Translations under genes and position numbers: made by a program
In this document: positions 34,188 through 44,032 of the stretch, in pieces
How the letters are laid out: each line of letters starts with the position of its first letter
Position numbering within the stretch: position 1 is the first letter of the stretch
Assembly (NCBI RefSeq): GCF_003477705.1
Contig: NZ_QUDV01000002.1
Location: 186,001 to 250,000, forward strand
Direction of reading: 5' to 3'
From: Dorea sp. AF36-15AT
GTDB lineage: Bacteria > Bacillota > Clostridia > Lachnospirales > Lachnospiraceae
DNA: 64,000 nt
The notes under the pieces: model-generated
The model's database searches: none
What the model saw: the letters and a program-made list of their open reading frames with translations, nothing else
Told to the model about the DNA's origin: nothing

Positions 34188-34588
34188 TAATATAATGGCA
34201 CAACGGTCAATGACAATAGAAAGGGATATTTCTGGATAACAGGTATGGTTTTTTTGAGTGCGAAAAGTGTAAAAATACCGGACTCGAGATTGTATTTAAA
34301 AAAGTACAATAAAAACAAAAAAAACCTTGCAAATATAAAAGATATCCGATATACTGAAAAAGCTGTGACATTGATAGCTGTGAAGCGCGAGGTTGCCGTC
34401 TGAAAATGACGGGTTTTCCGTGGAGCGAATGTCAAGTTAGGAAACTGGCGACAAGTCACTGTACGAAACTATAACGGCCACTGAGATGTGGTAACAACGT
34501 GTGAGTTTCTCACGACACACACGGGAGAGTGTACAGTCACCGCTTGTCGTACTGAAGTTAAAAGTACGAAAAGGAGGCGACTTTTTTT
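34188..34588 (+). promoter_or_regulatory. structured leader of the S10 ribosomal operon
   Basis: The untranslated leader of rpsJ is about 400 bases and folds well. GACAAG (34450-34455) pairs with CTTGTC (34543-34548), ACTGTAC (34458-34464) pairs with GTACAGT (34531-34537), and inside are smaller hairpins such as GTGAG with CTCAC. In other bacteria the S10 operon is controlled by L4 binding its leader, so autoregulation here is likely, but this sequence was not matched to a known leader family. The 493 bases from 34096 to 34588 hold only this and the promoter. Confidence 0.6.
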
Positions 34589-34906
34589 ATGGCAAGTCAA
34601 GTAATGAGAATCACTTTGAAAGCGTATGATCATCAGCTGGTTGATGCGTCCGCTAAGAAAATTATCGAAACTGTAAAGAAGAATGGAGCACAGGTGAGTG
34701 GACCGGTTCCGCTTCCAACTAAGAAGGAAGTTGTAACAATTCTGAGAGCCGTTCACAAATACAAAGATTCCAGAGAACAGTTCGAGCAGAGAACTCATAA
34801 GAGACTGATTGATATCATCGCACCTACACAGAAAACTGTAGATGCACTGTCCAGACTGGAAATGCCGGCTGGTGTTTATATTGATATCAAAATGAAAAAC
34901 AAATAA
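34589..34906 (+). CDS. rpsJ: 30S ribosomal protein S10
   Basis: This 105-residue protein is S10, a 30S head protein and, as NusE, part of antitermination complexes. The start [19 protein letters not shown] and the THKRLIDI stretch are standard. It opens the S10-spc operon, behind the structured leader, with GGAGGCGAC upstream. rplC follows after 65 bases. The length is normal. Confidence 0.99.
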   Translation: MASQVMRITLKAYDHQLVDASAKKIIETVKKNGAQVSGPVPLPTKKEVVTILRAVHKYKDSREQFEQRTHKRLIDIIAPTQKTVDALSRLEMPAGVYIDIKMKNK

Positions 34907-34971
34907 GCAGTCCTAACATTTAGGATGAACACTCATGTGGTGTTCCGCTGTAAATCAAGGAGGTAATTATA

Positions 34972-35655
34972 ATGAAGAAAGCTATTTTGGCTACGAAGGT
35001 CGGAATGACTCAGATCTTCAACGAAGACGGAGTACTGACTCCTGTAACAGTTCTTCAGGCTGGTCCTTGTGTAGTAACACAGATCAAGACTGTAGAGAAT
35101 GATGGATACAGTGCAGTACAGGTTGGTTTTGTTGACAAGAAAGATAAGACAGTTAACAAAGACAAAAATGGTAAAAAAGAAATCGTTCATCGTCACGGTG
35201 TGACAAAGGCTGAGCAGGGACATTTTGCAAAAGCTGGTGTTACAAGCAAAAGATACGTGGCAGAGTTCAAATTTGAGAACGCTGATGAATATGCACTGGC
35301 TCAGGAAATCAAAGCTGATATCTTTGAGGCTGGTGACAAGATCGATGCAACTGCAATCTCTAAAGGTAAAGGATTCCAGGGCGCGATCAAGAGACACAAT
35401 CAGCACAGAGGACCTATGACACATGGTTCTAAGTTCCACCGTCATGCTGGTTCCAACGGAGCTGCATCTGATCCGAGCAAGGTATTCAAAGGAAAGAAGA
35501 TGCCAGGACAGATGGGTAACAAGAAGATCACAATCCAGAATCTTGAGGTTGTTCGCGTAGACGCTGAAAAGAACCTGCTTCTGGTTAAGGGATCTGTACC
35601 GGGACCAAAGAAATCTTTAGTAACAATCAAAGAGACAGTAAAGTCTGGCAAGTAG
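34972..35655 (+). CDS. rplC: 50S ribosomal protein L3
   Basis: This 227-residue protein is L3, an early assembly protein near the peptidyl transferase centre. The N terminus [14 protein letters not shown] and the conserved [20 protein letters not shown] loop reach toward the centre of the subunit. It is slightly longer than the 209-residue E. coli form, with a small insertion around residues 60-75. AAGGAGG precedes the ATG. rplD follows after 31 bases. Confidence 0.99.
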   Translation: MKKAILATKVGMTQIFNEDGVLTPVTVLQAGPCVVTQIKTVENDGYSAVQVGFVDKKDKTVNKDKNGKKEIVHRHGVTKAEQGHFAKAGVTSKRYVAEFKFENADEYALAQEIKADIFEAGDKIDATAISKGKGFQGAIKRHNQHRGPMTHGSKFHRHAGSNGAASDPSKVFKGKKMPGQMGNKKITIQNLEVVRVDAEKNLLLVKGSVPGPKKSLVTIKETVKSGK

Positions 35656-35686
35656 GCTTTAACTAAGGAAAGGAGGAACGCTAGAG

Positions 35687-36307
35687 ATGGCAAACGTAGC
35701 AGTTTACAATATCGAAGGTAAAGAAGTTGGTACAATGGAACTGAACGATGCTGTATTTGGTGTAGAAGTTAATGAGCACTTAGTACACATGGCAGTTGTT
35801 AACCAGCTTGCAAATAAACGTCAGGGTACACAGAAAGCTAAAACACGTTCTGAAGTATCTGGTGGCGGAAGAAAACCATGGAGACAGAAAGGAACAGGTC
35901 ATGCAAGACAGGGTTCTACAAGATCTCCGCAGTGGACAGGCGGCGGAGTGGTATTCGCACCGACTCCAAGAGATTATTCATTCAAGATGAATAAGAAAGA
36001 GAAGAGAGCTGCTCTGAAATCTGCGCTTACAGCAAAGGTTGAAGAGAACAAGTTCATCGTTATCGACGAGATCGCACTTAGCGAGATCAAGACAAAGAGC
36101 ATTGCTAACATGCTGAAAGGCTTAGATGTAAGCAAGGCACTGGTTGTTCTTGAAGATGGTAATGTAAATGCAGAGATCTCTGCTAGAAACATTGCTGATG
36201 TTAAGACAGCTAAGACAAATACAATCAACGTATTTGACGTTCTGAAATATAACACAGTAGTAGCTACTAAGGCTGCTGTACAGGCAATTGAGGAGGTGTA
36301 CGCATAA
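35687..36307 (+). CDS. rplD: 50S ribosomal protein L4
   Basis: This 206-residue protein is L4. The extended loop with [19 protein letters not shown] lines the exit tunnel. In some bacteria L4 also represses its own operon through the S10 leader. The ATG is preceded by AAGGAGG. Its stop shares a base with the rplW start (TAATG), so the two are translationally coupled. Confidence 0.99.
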   Translation: MANVAVYNIEGKEVGTMELNDAVFGVEVNEHLVHMAVVNQLANKRQGTQKAKTRSEVSGGGRKPWRQKGTGHARQGSTRSPQWTGGGVVFAPTPRDYSFKMNKKEKRAALKSALTAKVEENKFIVIDEIALSEIKTKSIANMLKGLDVSKALVVLEDGNVNAEISARNIADVKTAKTNTINVFDVLKYNTVVATKAAVQAIEEVYA

Positions 36308-36612
36308 TGGCAAACATTCAGTATTATGATGTAATCCTTAAACCAGTAGTAACTGAGAAGAGCATGGAGCTGATGGGTGAGAAGAAATACACATTTCTGG
36401 TACACACAGAGGCGACAAAGTCTCAGGTAAAAGAAGCTGTAGAGAAAATGTTCGCAGGAACAAAAGTAAAGAGCGTTAACACCATGAACCTTGACGGAAA
36501 ACAGAAGAGAGTACGTGGAACATGGAAGTTCGGTAAGACAGCTAAGACTAAGAAAGCAATCGTTCAGCTGACAGATGACAGCGCAGATATCGAGATTTTC
36601 GAGGGACTGTAA
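36307..36612 (+). CDS. rplW: 50S ribosomal protein L23
   Basis: This 101-residue protein is L23, at the tunnel exit where trigger factor and SRP dock. The stretch [12 protein letters not shown] and the C-terminal [19 protein letters not shown] loop are typical. It starts inside the rplD stop codon. A 68-base spacer, with a small hairpin-forming region, precedes rplB. Confidence 0.99.
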   Translation: MANIQYYDVILKPVVTEKSMELMGEKKYTFLVHTEATKSQVKEAVEKMFAGTKVKSVNTMNLDGKQKRVRGTWKFGKTAKTKKAIVQLTDDSADIEIFEGL

Positions 36613-36680
36613 GAACGAAACTGAGTATACGGTGCAATTCCGTGAGATGAATAATTAGTAATTCGAAAGGAGAAGTAATC

Positions 36681-37523
36681 ATGGGAATTAAGACATATAA
36701 CCCATATACGCCTTCCAGAAGACAGATGACTGGATCTGATTTTTCAGAGATCACAAAGAAGACTCCTGAGAAATCTCTGCTGGATTCTAAGAGCAGACAG
36801 GCAGGACGTAACAACCAGGGTAAAATCACAGTTAGACACCGCGGAGGCGGAGCTAAGAAGAAATACAGAATCATCGACTTCAAGAGAAGAAAAGATGGTA
36901 TTCCGGCAACTGTAATCGGAATCGAGTACGATCCGAACAGAACAGCTAATATCGCACTGATCTGCTACGCAGATGGTGAAAAAGCATATATCCTTGCACC
37001 AGCTGGACTTACAGATGGTATGAAGGTAATGAATGGACCTGAAGCAGAGGTTAGAGTAGGTAACTGCCTTCCTCTTTCAGAAATTCCGGTAGGTACACAG
37101 ATCCACAACATCGAGCTGTACCCTGGAAAAGGTGGTCAGCTTGTTCGTTCCGCTGGTAACAGCGCGCAGCTGATGGCTAAAGAAGGCAAATACGCAACAC
37201 TTCGTCTTCCATCAGGAGAGATGAGAATGGTTCCGATCGTTTGCCGTGCTTCTATCGGTGTGGTTGGTAATGGAGACCACAGCCTGATCAACATTGGTAA
37301 AGCAGGACGTAAGCGTCACATGGGTATCAGACCTACAGTACGTGGTTCTGTTATGAACCCTAACGACCATCCGCACGGTGGTGGTGAAGGTAAGGCTGGA
37401 ATCGGACGTCCAGGTCCGTGTACTCCTTGGGGTAAACCGGCACTCGGCCTGAAGACCCGCAAGAAGAACAAGCAGTCTAACAAGCTGATCGTAAGAAGAC
37501 GTGATGGTAAAGGTATTAAATAA
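36681..37523 (+). CDS. rplB: 50S ribosomal protein L2
   Basis: This 280-residue protein is L2, needed for subunit joining and peptidyl transfer. The start [20 protein letters not shown] and the C-terminal [17 protein letters not shown] and KTRKKNK stretches are diagnostic. Length is normal. AAAGGAG lies upstream, and rpsS follows after 23 bases. Confidence 0.99.
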   Translation: MGIKTYNPYTPSRRQMTGSDFSEITKKTPEKSLLDSKSRQAGRNNQGKITVRHRGGGAKKKYRIIDFKRRKDGIPATVIGIEYDPNRTANIALICYADGEKAYILAPAGLTDGMKVMNGPEAEVRVGNCLPLSEIPVGTQIHNIELYPGKGGQLVRSAGNSAQLMAKEGKYATLRLPSGEMRMVPIVCRASIGVVGNGDHSLINIGKAGRKRHMGIRPTVRGSVMNPNDHPHGGGEGKAGIGRPGPCTPWGKPALGLKTRKKNKQSNKLIVRRRDGKGIK

Positions 37524-37546
37524 TAGATTCGCAAGGAGGTAGAACC

Positions 37547-37828
37547 ATGGCTCGTTCACTTAAAAAAGGACCATTCGCAGACGCTAGTCTGCTTAAGAAG
37601 ATTGATGCTATGAACGCATCTGGCGACAAGTCAGTTATCAAGACCTGGTCTCGTCGTTCTACAATCTTCCCAAGCATGGTTGGACATACAATCGCCGTTC
37701 ATGACGGAAGAAAACACGTACCGGTGTATGTGACAGAAGATATGGTTGGACACAAGCTTGGAGAGTTTGTTGCAACCAGAACATACAGAGGACACGGAAA
37801 AGACGAAAAGAAATCTAAAGTTAGATAA
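37547..37828 (+). CDS. rpsS: 30S ribosomal protein S19
   Basis: This 93-residue protein is S19, in the 30S head next to the A-site finger. The start [18 protein letters not shown] and the block [29 protein letters not shown] (in part) are typical. AAGGAGG precedes the ATG, and rplV follows after 29 bases. Confidence 0.99.
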   Translation: MARSLKKGPFADASLLKKIDAMNASGDKSVIKTWSRRSTIFPSMVGHTIAVHDGRKHVPVYVTEDMVGHKLGEFVATRTYRGHGKDEKKSKVR

Positions 37829-37857
37829 TTAACAGTATTTGAAAGGAGGGTTCATCC

Positions 37858-38244
37858 ATGGCTAAAGGACATAGATCCCAGATCAAGAGAGAAAGAAATG
37901 CTAACAAGGACACAAGACCTTCAGCAAAGTTATCTTACGCTAGAGTGTCAGTTCAGAAAGCATGCTTCGTATTGGATGCCATCAGAGGTAAGGATGTACA
38001 GACAGCACTTGGTATTTTAACTTACAATCCAAGATATGCTTCAAGCTTAATAAAGAAATTATTAGAGTCAGCAATCGCAAACGCTGAGAACAACAACGGT
38101 ATGAGCGCTGATAACCTTTACATTGCAGAAGCTTATGCAAATAAAGGACCAACAATGAAGAGAATCAGACCTAGAGCCCAGGGTAGAGCTTACAGAATCG
38201 AAAAGAGAATGAGCCACATTACACTGGTACTGGATGAAAGATAA
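37858..38244 (+). CDS. rplV: 50S ribosomal protein L22
   Basis: This 128-residue protein is L22, whose long beta hairpin lines the exit tunnel and contacts macrolides. The hairpin tip region is [18 protein letters not shown]. The N-terminal part [21 protein letters not shown] is standard. The AAAGGAGG site is strong; rpsC follows after 11 bases. Confidence 0.99.
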   Translation: MAKGHRSQIKRERNANKDTRPSAKLSYARVSVQKACFVLDAIRGKDVQTALGILTYNPRYASSLIKKLLESAIANAENNNGMSADNLYIAEAYANKGPTMKRIRPRAQGRAYRIEKRMSHITLVLDER

Positions 38245-38255
38245 GGAGGGCAATC

Positions 38256-38909
38256 ATGGGACAGAAAGTTAATCCTCATGGCTTAAGAGTCGGTGTTATC
38301 AAGGATTGGGACTCTAAGTGGTATGCTGAGAAGGAATTCGCAGATTACCTTGTAGAAGACCATGAAATCAGAACATTTCTTAAGAAGAAATTATATAGCG
38401 CTGGTGTTTCTAAGATTGAGATCGAAAGAGCATCTGACCGCATCAAGATCAGCATTTACACTGCTAAACCGGGCGTAGTTATCGGTAAGGGCGGTTCTGA
38501 GATCGAAAAAGTAAAAGCTGAACTTGCTAACTACACAGACAAGAAGTTAATTGTAGATATCAAAGAAGTTAAGAGACCTGACAAAGACGCTCAGCTCGTA
38601 GCTGAGAACATTGCACTGCAGCTGGAGAATCGTATTTCGTTCAGACGTGCTATGAAGTCTTGCATGTCCAGAACAATGAAGTCCGGAGCACTTGGTGTGA
38701 AGACATCTGTTTCAGGACGTCTGGGTGGAGCTGATATGGCTCGTACAGAGTTCTACAGTGAGGGAACAATCCCGCTTCAGACACTGAGAGCAGACATTGA
38801 CTACGGATTCGCTGAGGCCAATACAACTTACGGAAAAGTTGGTGTTAAGGTATGGATTTACAAAGGCGAAGTTCTTCCGGAAAAAACAGCTAAGGAAGGA
38901 GATAGATAA
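38256..38909 (+). CDS. rpsC: 30S ribosomal protein S3
   Basis: This 217-residue protein is S3, at the mRNA entry site. The start [21 protein letters not shown] and the KH domain with [17 protein letters not shown] are visible, and the C-terminal half has [25 protein letters not shown] precedes the ATG. rplP starts three bases after the stop. Confidence 0.99.
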   Translation: MGQKVNPHGLRVGVIKDWDSKWYAEKEFADYLVEDHEIRTFLKKKLYSAGVSKIEIERASDRIKISIYTAKPGVVIGKGGSEIEKVKAELANYTDKKLIVDIKEVKRPDKDAQLVAENIALQLENRISFRRAMKSCMSRTMKSGALGVKTSVSGRLGGADMARTEFYSEGTIPLQTLRADIDYGFAEANTTYGKVGVKVWIYKGEVLPEKTAKEGDR

Positions 38910-38911
38910 TC

Positions 38912-39349
38912 ATGTTAATGCCAAAAAGAGTTAAACGTCGTAAACAGTTCCGTGGATCCATGAAAGGAAAAGCTCTTCGTGGAAACACTCTTTCATATGG
39001 TGAATTTGGTATTGTTGCAACAGAACCTTGTTGGATCAGATCTAACCAGATCGAGGCTGCCCGTGTTGCTATGACTCGTTATATCAAGCGTGGTGGTAAA
39101 GTTTGGATTAAGATTTTCCCAGATAAACCAGTAACTACAAAACCAGCTGAAACACGTATGGGTTCCGGTAAAGGTACCCTTGAGTACTGGGTAGCAGTTG
39201 TGAAGCCAGGCCGCGTAATGTTCGAGATCGCAGGCGTATCTGAGGAAGTTGCAAGAGAGGCACTTCGTCTTGCTACACACAAATTACCTTGTAAATGTAA
39301 AATCGTTTCTCGCGCAGACTTAGAAGGCGGTGATAACAGTGAAAATTAA
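38912..39349 (+). CDS. rplP: 50S ribosomal protein L16
   Basis: This 145-residue protein is L16, near the A-site tRNA. The start [14 protein letters not shown] and the block [19 protein letters not shown] are typical. The ATG at 38912 has AGGAG ten bases upstream; the ATG at 38918 is in frame but further away. Its end overlaps the rpmC start by 11 bases. Confidence 0.98.
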   Translation: MLMPKRVKRRKQFRGSMKGKALRGNTLSYGEFGIVATEPCWIRSNQIEAARVAMTRYIKRGGKVWIKIFPDKPVTTKPAETRMGSGKGTLEYWVAVVKPGRVMFEIAGVSEEVAREALRLATHKLPCKCKIVSRADLEGGDNSEN

Positions 39350-39542
39350 TGCATTTGTAGAAGATTTAAAGACAAAATCAGCTGCAGAGCTGAATGAAGA
39401 ATTAGTAGCTGCTAAAAAGGAACTCTTTAACCTGAGATTCCAGAACGCAACAAACCAGTTAGACAATACCAGCAGAATCAAAGAAGTTAGAAAGAATATC
39501 GCAAGAATCCAGACTGTGATCACTGAGACACAGAGAGGTTAA
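39339..39542 (+). CDS. rpmC: 50S ribosomal protein L29
   Basis: This 67-residue protein is L29, near the tunnel exit. The [23 protein letters not shown] block is diagnostic. I chose the GTG at 39339, eight bases after AGGCGG, giving the normal N terminus KINAFVED; an upstream GTG at 39330 has no site. The start lies inside the end of rplP. Confidence 0.96.
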   Translation: MKINAFVEDLKTKSAAELNEELVAAKKELFNLRFQNATNQLDNTSRIKEVRKNIARIQTVITETQRG

Positions 39543-39571
39543 TTAGCTTCTTAAAGAAAGGAGTAAATGTC

Positions 39572-39826
39572 GTGGAAAGAAATCTTAGAAAAACACGTGT
39601 AGGCAAAGTTGTCAGCAATAAGATGGATAAGACTATCGTAGTTGCTGTAGAAAATCATGTGAAACATCCACTTTACAATAAGATTGTAAAAAGAACTTAT
39701 AAATTAAAAGCTCACGATGAAGAGAACACATGCAACATCGGAGATATTGTTAAAGTTATGGAGACAAAGCCAATCTCTAAGGATAAGAGATGGAGACTTG
39801 TCGAAGTTATGGAAAAAGCGAAATAG
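39572..39826 (+). CDS. rpsQ: 30S ribosomal protein S17
   Basis: This 84-residue protein is S17, an early 30S assembly protein. The OB-fold stretches [19 protein letters not shown] and [16 protein letters not shown] are standard. It begins with GTG at 39572, with AAAGGAG upstream. rplN follows after 20 bases. Confidence 0.98.
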   Translation: MERNLRKTRVGKVVSNKMDKTIVVAVENHVKHPLYNKIVKRTYKLKAHDEENTCNIGDIVKVMETKPISKDKRWRLVEVMEKAK

Positions 39827-39846
39827 TATAAGGAGGGAAACCTGCA

Positions 39847-40215
39847 ATGATACAGCAAGAAAGCAGATTGAAAGTAGCGGATAATACAGGTGCTAAAGAG
39901 TTACTTTGCATCCGCGTGCTTGGCGGCTCAACCAGAAGATATGCAAGCATTGGCGACGTTATTGTTGCAACTGTTAAAGATGCAACACCAGGCGGCGTTG
40001 TTAAAAAAGGCGACGTTGTGAAAGCTGTAGTTGTTCGTACTGTAAAAGGTACTCGTCGTAAAGACGGATCTTACATCCGTTTTGATGAAAATGCTGCTGT
40101 AATTATTAGAGACGATAAGAACCCAAGAGGAACCCGTATCTTTGGGCCAGTAGCGAGAGAGCTTCGTGACAAACAGTTTATGAAGATTGTTTCCTTAGCT
40201 CCGGAAGTACTTTAA
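39847..40215 (+). CDS. rplN: 50S ribosomal protein L14
   Basis: This 122-residue protein is L14, at the subunit interface. The start [20 protein letters not shown], the [18 protein letters not shown] block and [14 protein letters not shown] are all normal. GGAGGG precedes the ATG. Length equals the family norm. It begins the spc segment. Confidence 0.99.
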   Translation: MIQQESRLKVADNTGAKELLCIRVLGGSTRRYASIGDVIVATVKDATPGGVVKKGDVVKAVVVRTVKGTRRKDGSYIRFDENAAVIIRDDKNPRGTRIFGPVARELRDKQFMKIVSLAPEVL

Positions 40216-40231
40216 GGAGGTGCGATCACAA

Positions 40232-40543
40232 ATGGCGACAATGAAAATCAAAAAAGGCGATATGGTTAAAGTAATTGCCGGAAAAGATAAAGATAAAGAA
40301 GGCAAAGTTATCGCTGTTAATCATAAAAATGGAACAGTCCTTGTCGAAGGCGTCAATATGCTGACAAAGCACACAAAACCAAGTATGGCTAACCAGAATG
40401 GTGGAATCATTCACCAGGAAGGACCGATCGACGCATCTAACGTTATGTATCTTCACAAAGGTGAAGCTACAAGAGTCGGTTTCAAGATGGATGGCGACAA
40501 GAAGGTTCGTGTTGCTAAGAAAACAGGCGAAGTAATTGATTAA
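40232..40543 (+). CDS. rplX: 50S ribosomal protein L24
   Basis: This 103-residue protein is L24, an assembly initiator. The KOW stretch [22 protein letters not shown] and the later [14 protein letters not shown] block are standard. I chose the ATG at 40232, 11 bases after AAGGAGG; the ATG at 40241 is an alternative. It lies 16 bases after rplN. Confidence 0.97.
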   Translation: MATMKIKKGDMVKVIAGKDKDKEGKVIAVNHKNGTVLVEGVNMLTKHTKPSMANQNGGIIHQEGPIDASNVMYLHKGEATRVGFKMDGDKKVRVAKKTGEVID

Positions 40544-40566
40544 TTTGAGGAAGGAGGTCCAGAGCT

Positions 40567-41109
40567 TTGAGTAGCAGATTAAAAGAACAGTACCAGAACG
40601 AGATCGTTGATGCAATGATCAAGAAGTTCGGTTATAAGAATATTATGGAAGTACCAAAACTCGATAAAGTTGTTATCAACATGGGTGTTGGTGAAGCAAA
40701 AGATAATGCAAAAGCTTTAGATTCAGCAATCGCTGATATGGAGAAGATCACAGGACAGAAAGCCGTTGTTTGTAAGGCTAAGAAGTCAGTGGCTAACTTC
40801 AAGATCAGAGAGGGCATGGCAATTGGATGTAAGACTACCTTAAGAGGAGATAAGATGTACGAGTTCGTTGACCGTCTGGTTAACCTTGCTCTTCCACGTG
40901 TACGTGACTTCAGAGGTGTTAATCCGAATGCATTTGACGGAAGAGGAAATTACGCTCTTGGTATCAAAGAGCAGCTTATCTTCCCAGAGATCGAGTACGA
41001 TAAGGTAGATAAGGTTAGAGGAATGGATGTTATCTTCGTAACAACTGCTAAGACTGACGAAGAAGCAAGAGAACTGCTGAAACAGTTCAACATGCCATTC
41101 ACAAAATAA
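40567..41109 (+). CDS. rplE: 50S ribosomal protein L5
   Basis: This 180-residue protein is L5, which holds 5S rRNA and touches the P-site tRNA. The [19 protein letters not shown] and [20 protein letters not shown] blocks are diagnostic. The start is TTG at 40567, with AAGGAGG upstream. rpsZ follows after 11 bases. Confidence 0.98.
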   Translation: MSSRLKEQYQNEIVDAMIKKFGYKNIMEVPKLDKVVINMGVGEAKDNAKALDSAIADMEKITGQKAVVCKAKKSVANFKIREGMAIGCKTTLRGDKMYEFVDRLVNLALPRVRDFRGVNPNAFDGRGNYALGIKEQLIFPEIEYDKVDKVRGMDVIFVTTAKTDEEARELLKQFNMPFTK

Positions 41110-41120
41110 GGAGGTAAATT

Positions 41121-41306
41121 ATGGCTAAGACAGCAATGAAAATCAAACAGCAGCGCAAACCAAAATTCTCTACAAGAGAATACAGCCGTTGCAGAATCTG
41201 CGGACGTCCACATGCGTATTTGAGAAAATATGGAATCTGCCGTGTTTGCTTCCGCGAACTGGCTTACAAGGGACAGATCCCAGGCGTAAAGAAAGCTAGC
41301 TGGTAA
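41121..41306 (+). CDS. rpsZ: 30S ribosomal protein S14, zinc form
   Basis: This 61-residue protein is the short zinc-binding S14, with the Cys pairs in [11 protein letters not shown] and [10 protein letters not shown]. The long, zinc-free form is absent from this operon. AAGGAGG precedes the ATG. It lies between rplE and rpsH, in its usual place. Confidence 0.98.
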   Translation: MAKTAMKIKQQRKPKFSTREYSRCRICGRPHAYLRKYGICRVCFRELAYKGQIPGVKKASW

Positions 41307-41332
41307 ACATTAGAAAAGGAGGATACAGATCC

Positions 41333-41734
41333 ATGACTATGAGTGATCCAATTGCAGATATGCTTACAAGAATTCGTAATGCGAATACTGCTAAACATGA
41401 TACAGTAGATATTCCTGCATCTAAGATGAAGATCGCAATCGCTGATATTCTGGTAAATGAAGGATATATCGCAAAATATGACATCGTAGAAGACGGAGCG
41501 TTCAAGACAATCCGCGTAACACTGAAGTATGGTGTTGACAAGAATGATAAAGTTATTACAGGTCTTAAGAGAATCTCTAAGCCAGGTCTGCGTGTATACG
41601 CTAACTGCGAAGAGCTTCCTAAAGTTCTTGGAGGACTTGGAACAGCTATCATTTCTACAAATCAGGGCGTAATCACAGACAAAGAGGCTAGAAAAGCCGG
41701 TGTAGGTGGAGAAGTACTTGCATTTGTATGGTAG
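41333..41734 (+). CDS. rpsH: 30S ribosomal protein S8
   Basis: This 133-residue protein is S8, a central organiser of the 30S body and, in E. coli, a repressor of the spc operon. The start [15 protein letters not shown] and the C-terminal [22 protein letters not shown] are standard. AAGGAGG precedes the ATG. An unusual 174-base repetitive spacer follows before rplF. Confidence 0.98.
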   Translation: MTMSDPIADMLTRIRNANTAKHDTVDIPASKMKIAIADILVNEGYIAKYDIVEDGAFKTIRVTLKYGVDKNDKVITGLKRISKPGLRVYANCEELPKVLGGLGTAIISTNQGVITDKEARKAGVGGEVLAFVW

Positions 41735-41744
41735 GCCGAAAGCA

Positions 41745-41835
41745 ACTTAGTGAAAGCGAGCCGGAAGGCTCTGCTTGAACTTAGTGCGAGGTCGTTCTTT
41801 GAACTTAGCGAGGTATTTTCGAGCTTAGTGAAAAG
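41745..41835 (+). repeat. four imperfect GAACTTAGTG-type repeats in the rpsH-rplF spacer
   Basis: Related units begin at 41745 (ACTTAGTGAAAGCGAG), 41777 (GAACTTAGTGCGAG), 41801 (GAACTTAGCGAGG) and 41821 (GAGCTTAGTGAAAAG), at changing intervals of 20-34 bases. No open frame is plausible in the spacer. Confidence 0.65.
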
Positions 41836-41863
41836 AACTTCCGCAATATAGTAACTGAAAACA

Positions 41864-41880
41864 GAGCGGCTAAGCCGCTC
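41864..41880 (+). other. hairpin before rplF
   Basis: GAGCGGC (41864-41870) pairs perfectly with GCCGCTC (41874-41880) around TAA. No T run follows, so it is not a terminator. It is 29 bases before the rplF ATG. Confidence 0.6.
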
Positions 41881-41908
41881 CGAGAATCTAAGTTAAGGAG
41901 GAAAGGCA

Positions 41909-42451
41909 ATGTCACGTATCGGAAGACTGCCAATCGCAATTCCAGCAGGAGTAACTGTTGAAATCGCAGAGAATAATGTAGTGACCGTTAAAGGTCCTAA
42001 GGGAACTCTTACAAAAGAGCTTCCAGTAGAGATGGAAATCAAGCAGGAAGGCGAGACCATCGTAGTAACAAGACCAAACGATCTGAAGAAGATGAAATCT
42101 CTTCATGGTCTTACAAGAACACTGATCAATAACATGGTTGTTGGTGTTACCGAAGGATACAAGAAAGTTCTGGAAGTAAACGGTGTTGGTTATAGAGCGG
42201 CTAAATCAGGAAATAAACTGACTCTGAGCCTTGGATACTCTCACCCGGTTGAGATGATCGATCCAGAAGGTCTTGAGACTGTTCTGGAAGGACAGAATAA
42301 GATCACTGTTCAGGGTATCGATAAAGAAAAAGTTGGCCAGTATGCGGCTGAGATCAGAGACAAGAGAAGACCGGAGCCATATAAGGGCAAGGGAATCAAG
42401 TATGCTGATGAAGTAATCAGACGTAAAGTTGGTAAGACAGGTAAAAAATAA
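41909..42451 (+). CDS. rplF: 50S ribosomal protein L6
   Basis: This 180-residue protein is L6, near the factor-binding site. The start [18 protein letters not shown] and the C-terminal [21 protein letters not shown] are diagnostic. AAGGAGG precedes the ATG. The spacer before it is long and repetitive, so initiation could be sensitive to the local RNA structure. Confidence 0.99.
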   Translation: MSRIGRLPIAIPAGVTVEIAENNVVTVKGPKGTLTKELPVEMEIKQEGETIVVTRPNDLKKMKSLHGLTRTLINNMVVGVTEGYKKVLEVNGVGYRAAKSGNKLTLSLGYSHPVEMIDPEGLETVLEGQNKITVQGIDKEKVGQYAAEIRDKRRPEPYKGKGIKYADEVIRRKVGKTGKK

Positions 42452-42470
42452 TTAAGGAGGGTGAGAGATA

Positions 42471-42839
42471 ATGGTTAGCAAGAAATCAAGAAGCGAAATT
42501 CGTGTTAAAAAGCACATGAAAATACGTAACCGTTTCAGCGGTACATCTGAATGCCCGCGTTTAGCAGTATTCAGAAGCAATAATCACATGTATGCTCAGG
42601 TTATTGATGACACAGTTGGAAAGACTCTGGTATCCGCTTCCACTCTTCAGAAAGATGTGAAAGCCAATCTGGAAAAGACCAACAATGTAGAAGCTGCTGC
42701 ATACCTTGGAAAAGTGATCGCTGAGAGAGCACTTGAAAAGGGCGTTAAGGACGTAGTCTTTGACAGAGGCGGATTCGTTTATCATGGAAAGATTAAAGCA
42801 TTAGCAGACGCAGCAAGAGAAGCTGGTTTGAATTTCTAG
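42471..42839 (+). CDS. rplR: 50S ribosomal protein L18
   Basis: This 122-residue protein is L18, a 5S rRNA-binding protein. The stretch [28 protein letters not shown] (in part) and the C-terminal [24 protein letters not shown] are standard. An AAGGAGGG site precedes the ATG. rpsE follows after 14 bases. Confidence 0.98.
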   Translation: MVSKKSRSEIRVKKHMKIRNRFSGTSECPRLAVFRSNNHMYAQVIDDTVGKTLVSASTLQKDVKANLEKTNNVEAAAYLGKVIAERALEKGVKDVVFDRGGFVYHGKIKALADAAREAGLNF

Positions 42840-42853
42840 AAGGAGGAGCACAC

Positions 42854-43363
42854 ATGAAACAGGAACGTATTGATGCTAGTTCATTAGAATTAACAGAAAA
42901 AGTAGTATCAATTAAGCGTGTTACCAAGGTTGTTAAGGGTGGTCGTAATATGAGATTCACAGCTTTAGTAGTTGTTGGCGATGGTAACGGCCATGTTGGT
43001 GCAGGCTTAGGAAAGGCAACCGAAATTCCGGAAGCTATCCGCAAAGGAAAAGAGGATGCAGCTAAGAAGCTTATTTCTGTAGCATTAGATGAAAATGGAA
43101 GTATTACACATGATTTGATCGGTAAATTCGGAAGCGCTTCAGTATTACTGAAGAAGGCACCTGAAGGTACTGGAGTTATCGCCGGTGGTCCGGCACGTGC
43201 CGTTATCGAGATGGCAGGTATTAAGAACATCCGTACAAAATCTCTCGGATCTAACAATAAGCAGAACGTAGTTCTTGCTACTATTGAAGGTCTGAAAGAG
43301 GTTAAGACTCCAGAAGAAGTGGCTAAGCTTCGTGGAAAATCCATCGAAGAGATCTTAGGCTAA
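42854..43363 (+). CDS. rpsE: 30S ribosomal protein S5
   Basis: This 169-residue protein is S5, in the 30S body where decoding accuracy is set. The double-stranded RNA-binding block [23 protein letters not shown] (in part) and [22 protein letters not shown] (in part) are diagnostic. AAGGAGG precedes the ATG. rpmD follows after 18 bases. Confidence 0.99.
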   Translation: MKQERIDASSLELTEKVVSIKRVTKVVKGGRNMRFTALVVVGDGNGHVGAGLGKATEIPEAIRKGKEDAAKKLISVALDENGSITHDLIGKFGSASVLLKKAPEGTGVIAGGPARAVIEMAGIKNIRTKSLGSNNKQNVVLATIEGLKEVKTPEEVAKLRGKSIEEILG

Positions 43364-43381
43364 TAAGGAGGTAGAACCGAA

Positions 43382-43561
43382 ATGGCAAATTTGAAAATCA
43401 CATTAGTAAAATCTACAATCGGCGCTGTACCGAAGCATAAGAAGACTGTAGAAGCTCTTGGACTGAAGAAGGTTAACAAGACTGTTGAACTTCCAGACAA
43501 CGCTGCTACAAGAGGTATGATCAAACAGGTACAGCACCTGGTAAAAGTTGAGGAAGCTTAA
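43382..43561 (+). CDS. rpmD: 50S ribosomal protein L30
   Basis: This 59-residue protein is L30. It reads ANLKITLVKSTIGAVPKHKK and continues with ALGLKKVNKTVELPDNAATRG in part, all typical. It was found by translating the gap between rpsE and rplO and is short enough to be missed by a length cut. AAGGAGG precedes the ATG. Confidence 0.97.
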   Translation: MANLKITLVKSTIGAVPKHKKTVEALGLKKVNKTVELPDNAATRGMIKQVQHLVKVEEA

Positions 43562-43591
43562 TTAATTTATATTGAGTAAGGAGGTGTCACG

Positions 43592-44032
43592 ATGGACTTA
43601 TCTAATTTAAGACCAGCTGACGGAGCAAAGCAGAGCGATAACTTCAGAAGAGGACGTGGACATGGTTCTGGAAATGGTAAGACTGCAGGTAAGGGACACA
43701 AGGGTCAGAAAGCTCGTTCAGGCGGCACAAGACCTGGTTTCGAAGGCGGACAGATGCCACTGTACAGAAGAATTCCTAAGAGAGGATTCACTAACAGAAA
43801 TTCTAAGACAATCGTTGGAATTAATGTAAGTGCTCTGGAAGTATTTGATAATGATGCTGTAGTTTCAGTAGAGACATTGATCGAAGCAGGAATCGTTAAG
43901 AACCCAAGAGATGGCGTTAAGATTCTTGGTAACGGTGAACTGACAAAGAAACTTACAGTTCAGGCAAATGCATTTAGTGCCGGTGCGGTAGCTAAGATTG
44001 AGGCTCTTGGTGGAAAAGCAGAGGTGATCTAA
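43592..44032 (+). CDS. rplO: 50S ribosomal protein L15
   Basis: This 146-residue protein is L15. The Gly/Arg-rich N terminus [20 protein letters not shown] and the block [20 protein letters not shown] are diagnostic. AAGGAGG precedes the ATG. The stop shares one base with the secY start (TAATG). Confidence 0.99.
   Translation: MDLSNLRPADGAKQSDNFRRGRGHGSGNGKTAGKGHKGQKARSGGTRPGFEGGQMPLYRRIPKRGFTNRNSKTIVGINVSALEVFDNDAVVSVETLIEAGIVKNPRDGVKILGNGELTKKLTVQANAFSAGAVAKIEALGGKAEVI

Noticed and set aside
41745..41880. CRISPR-like array in the rpsH-rplF spacer
   Set aside because: The repeat units are short and imperfect, with uneven spacing and no cas genes.
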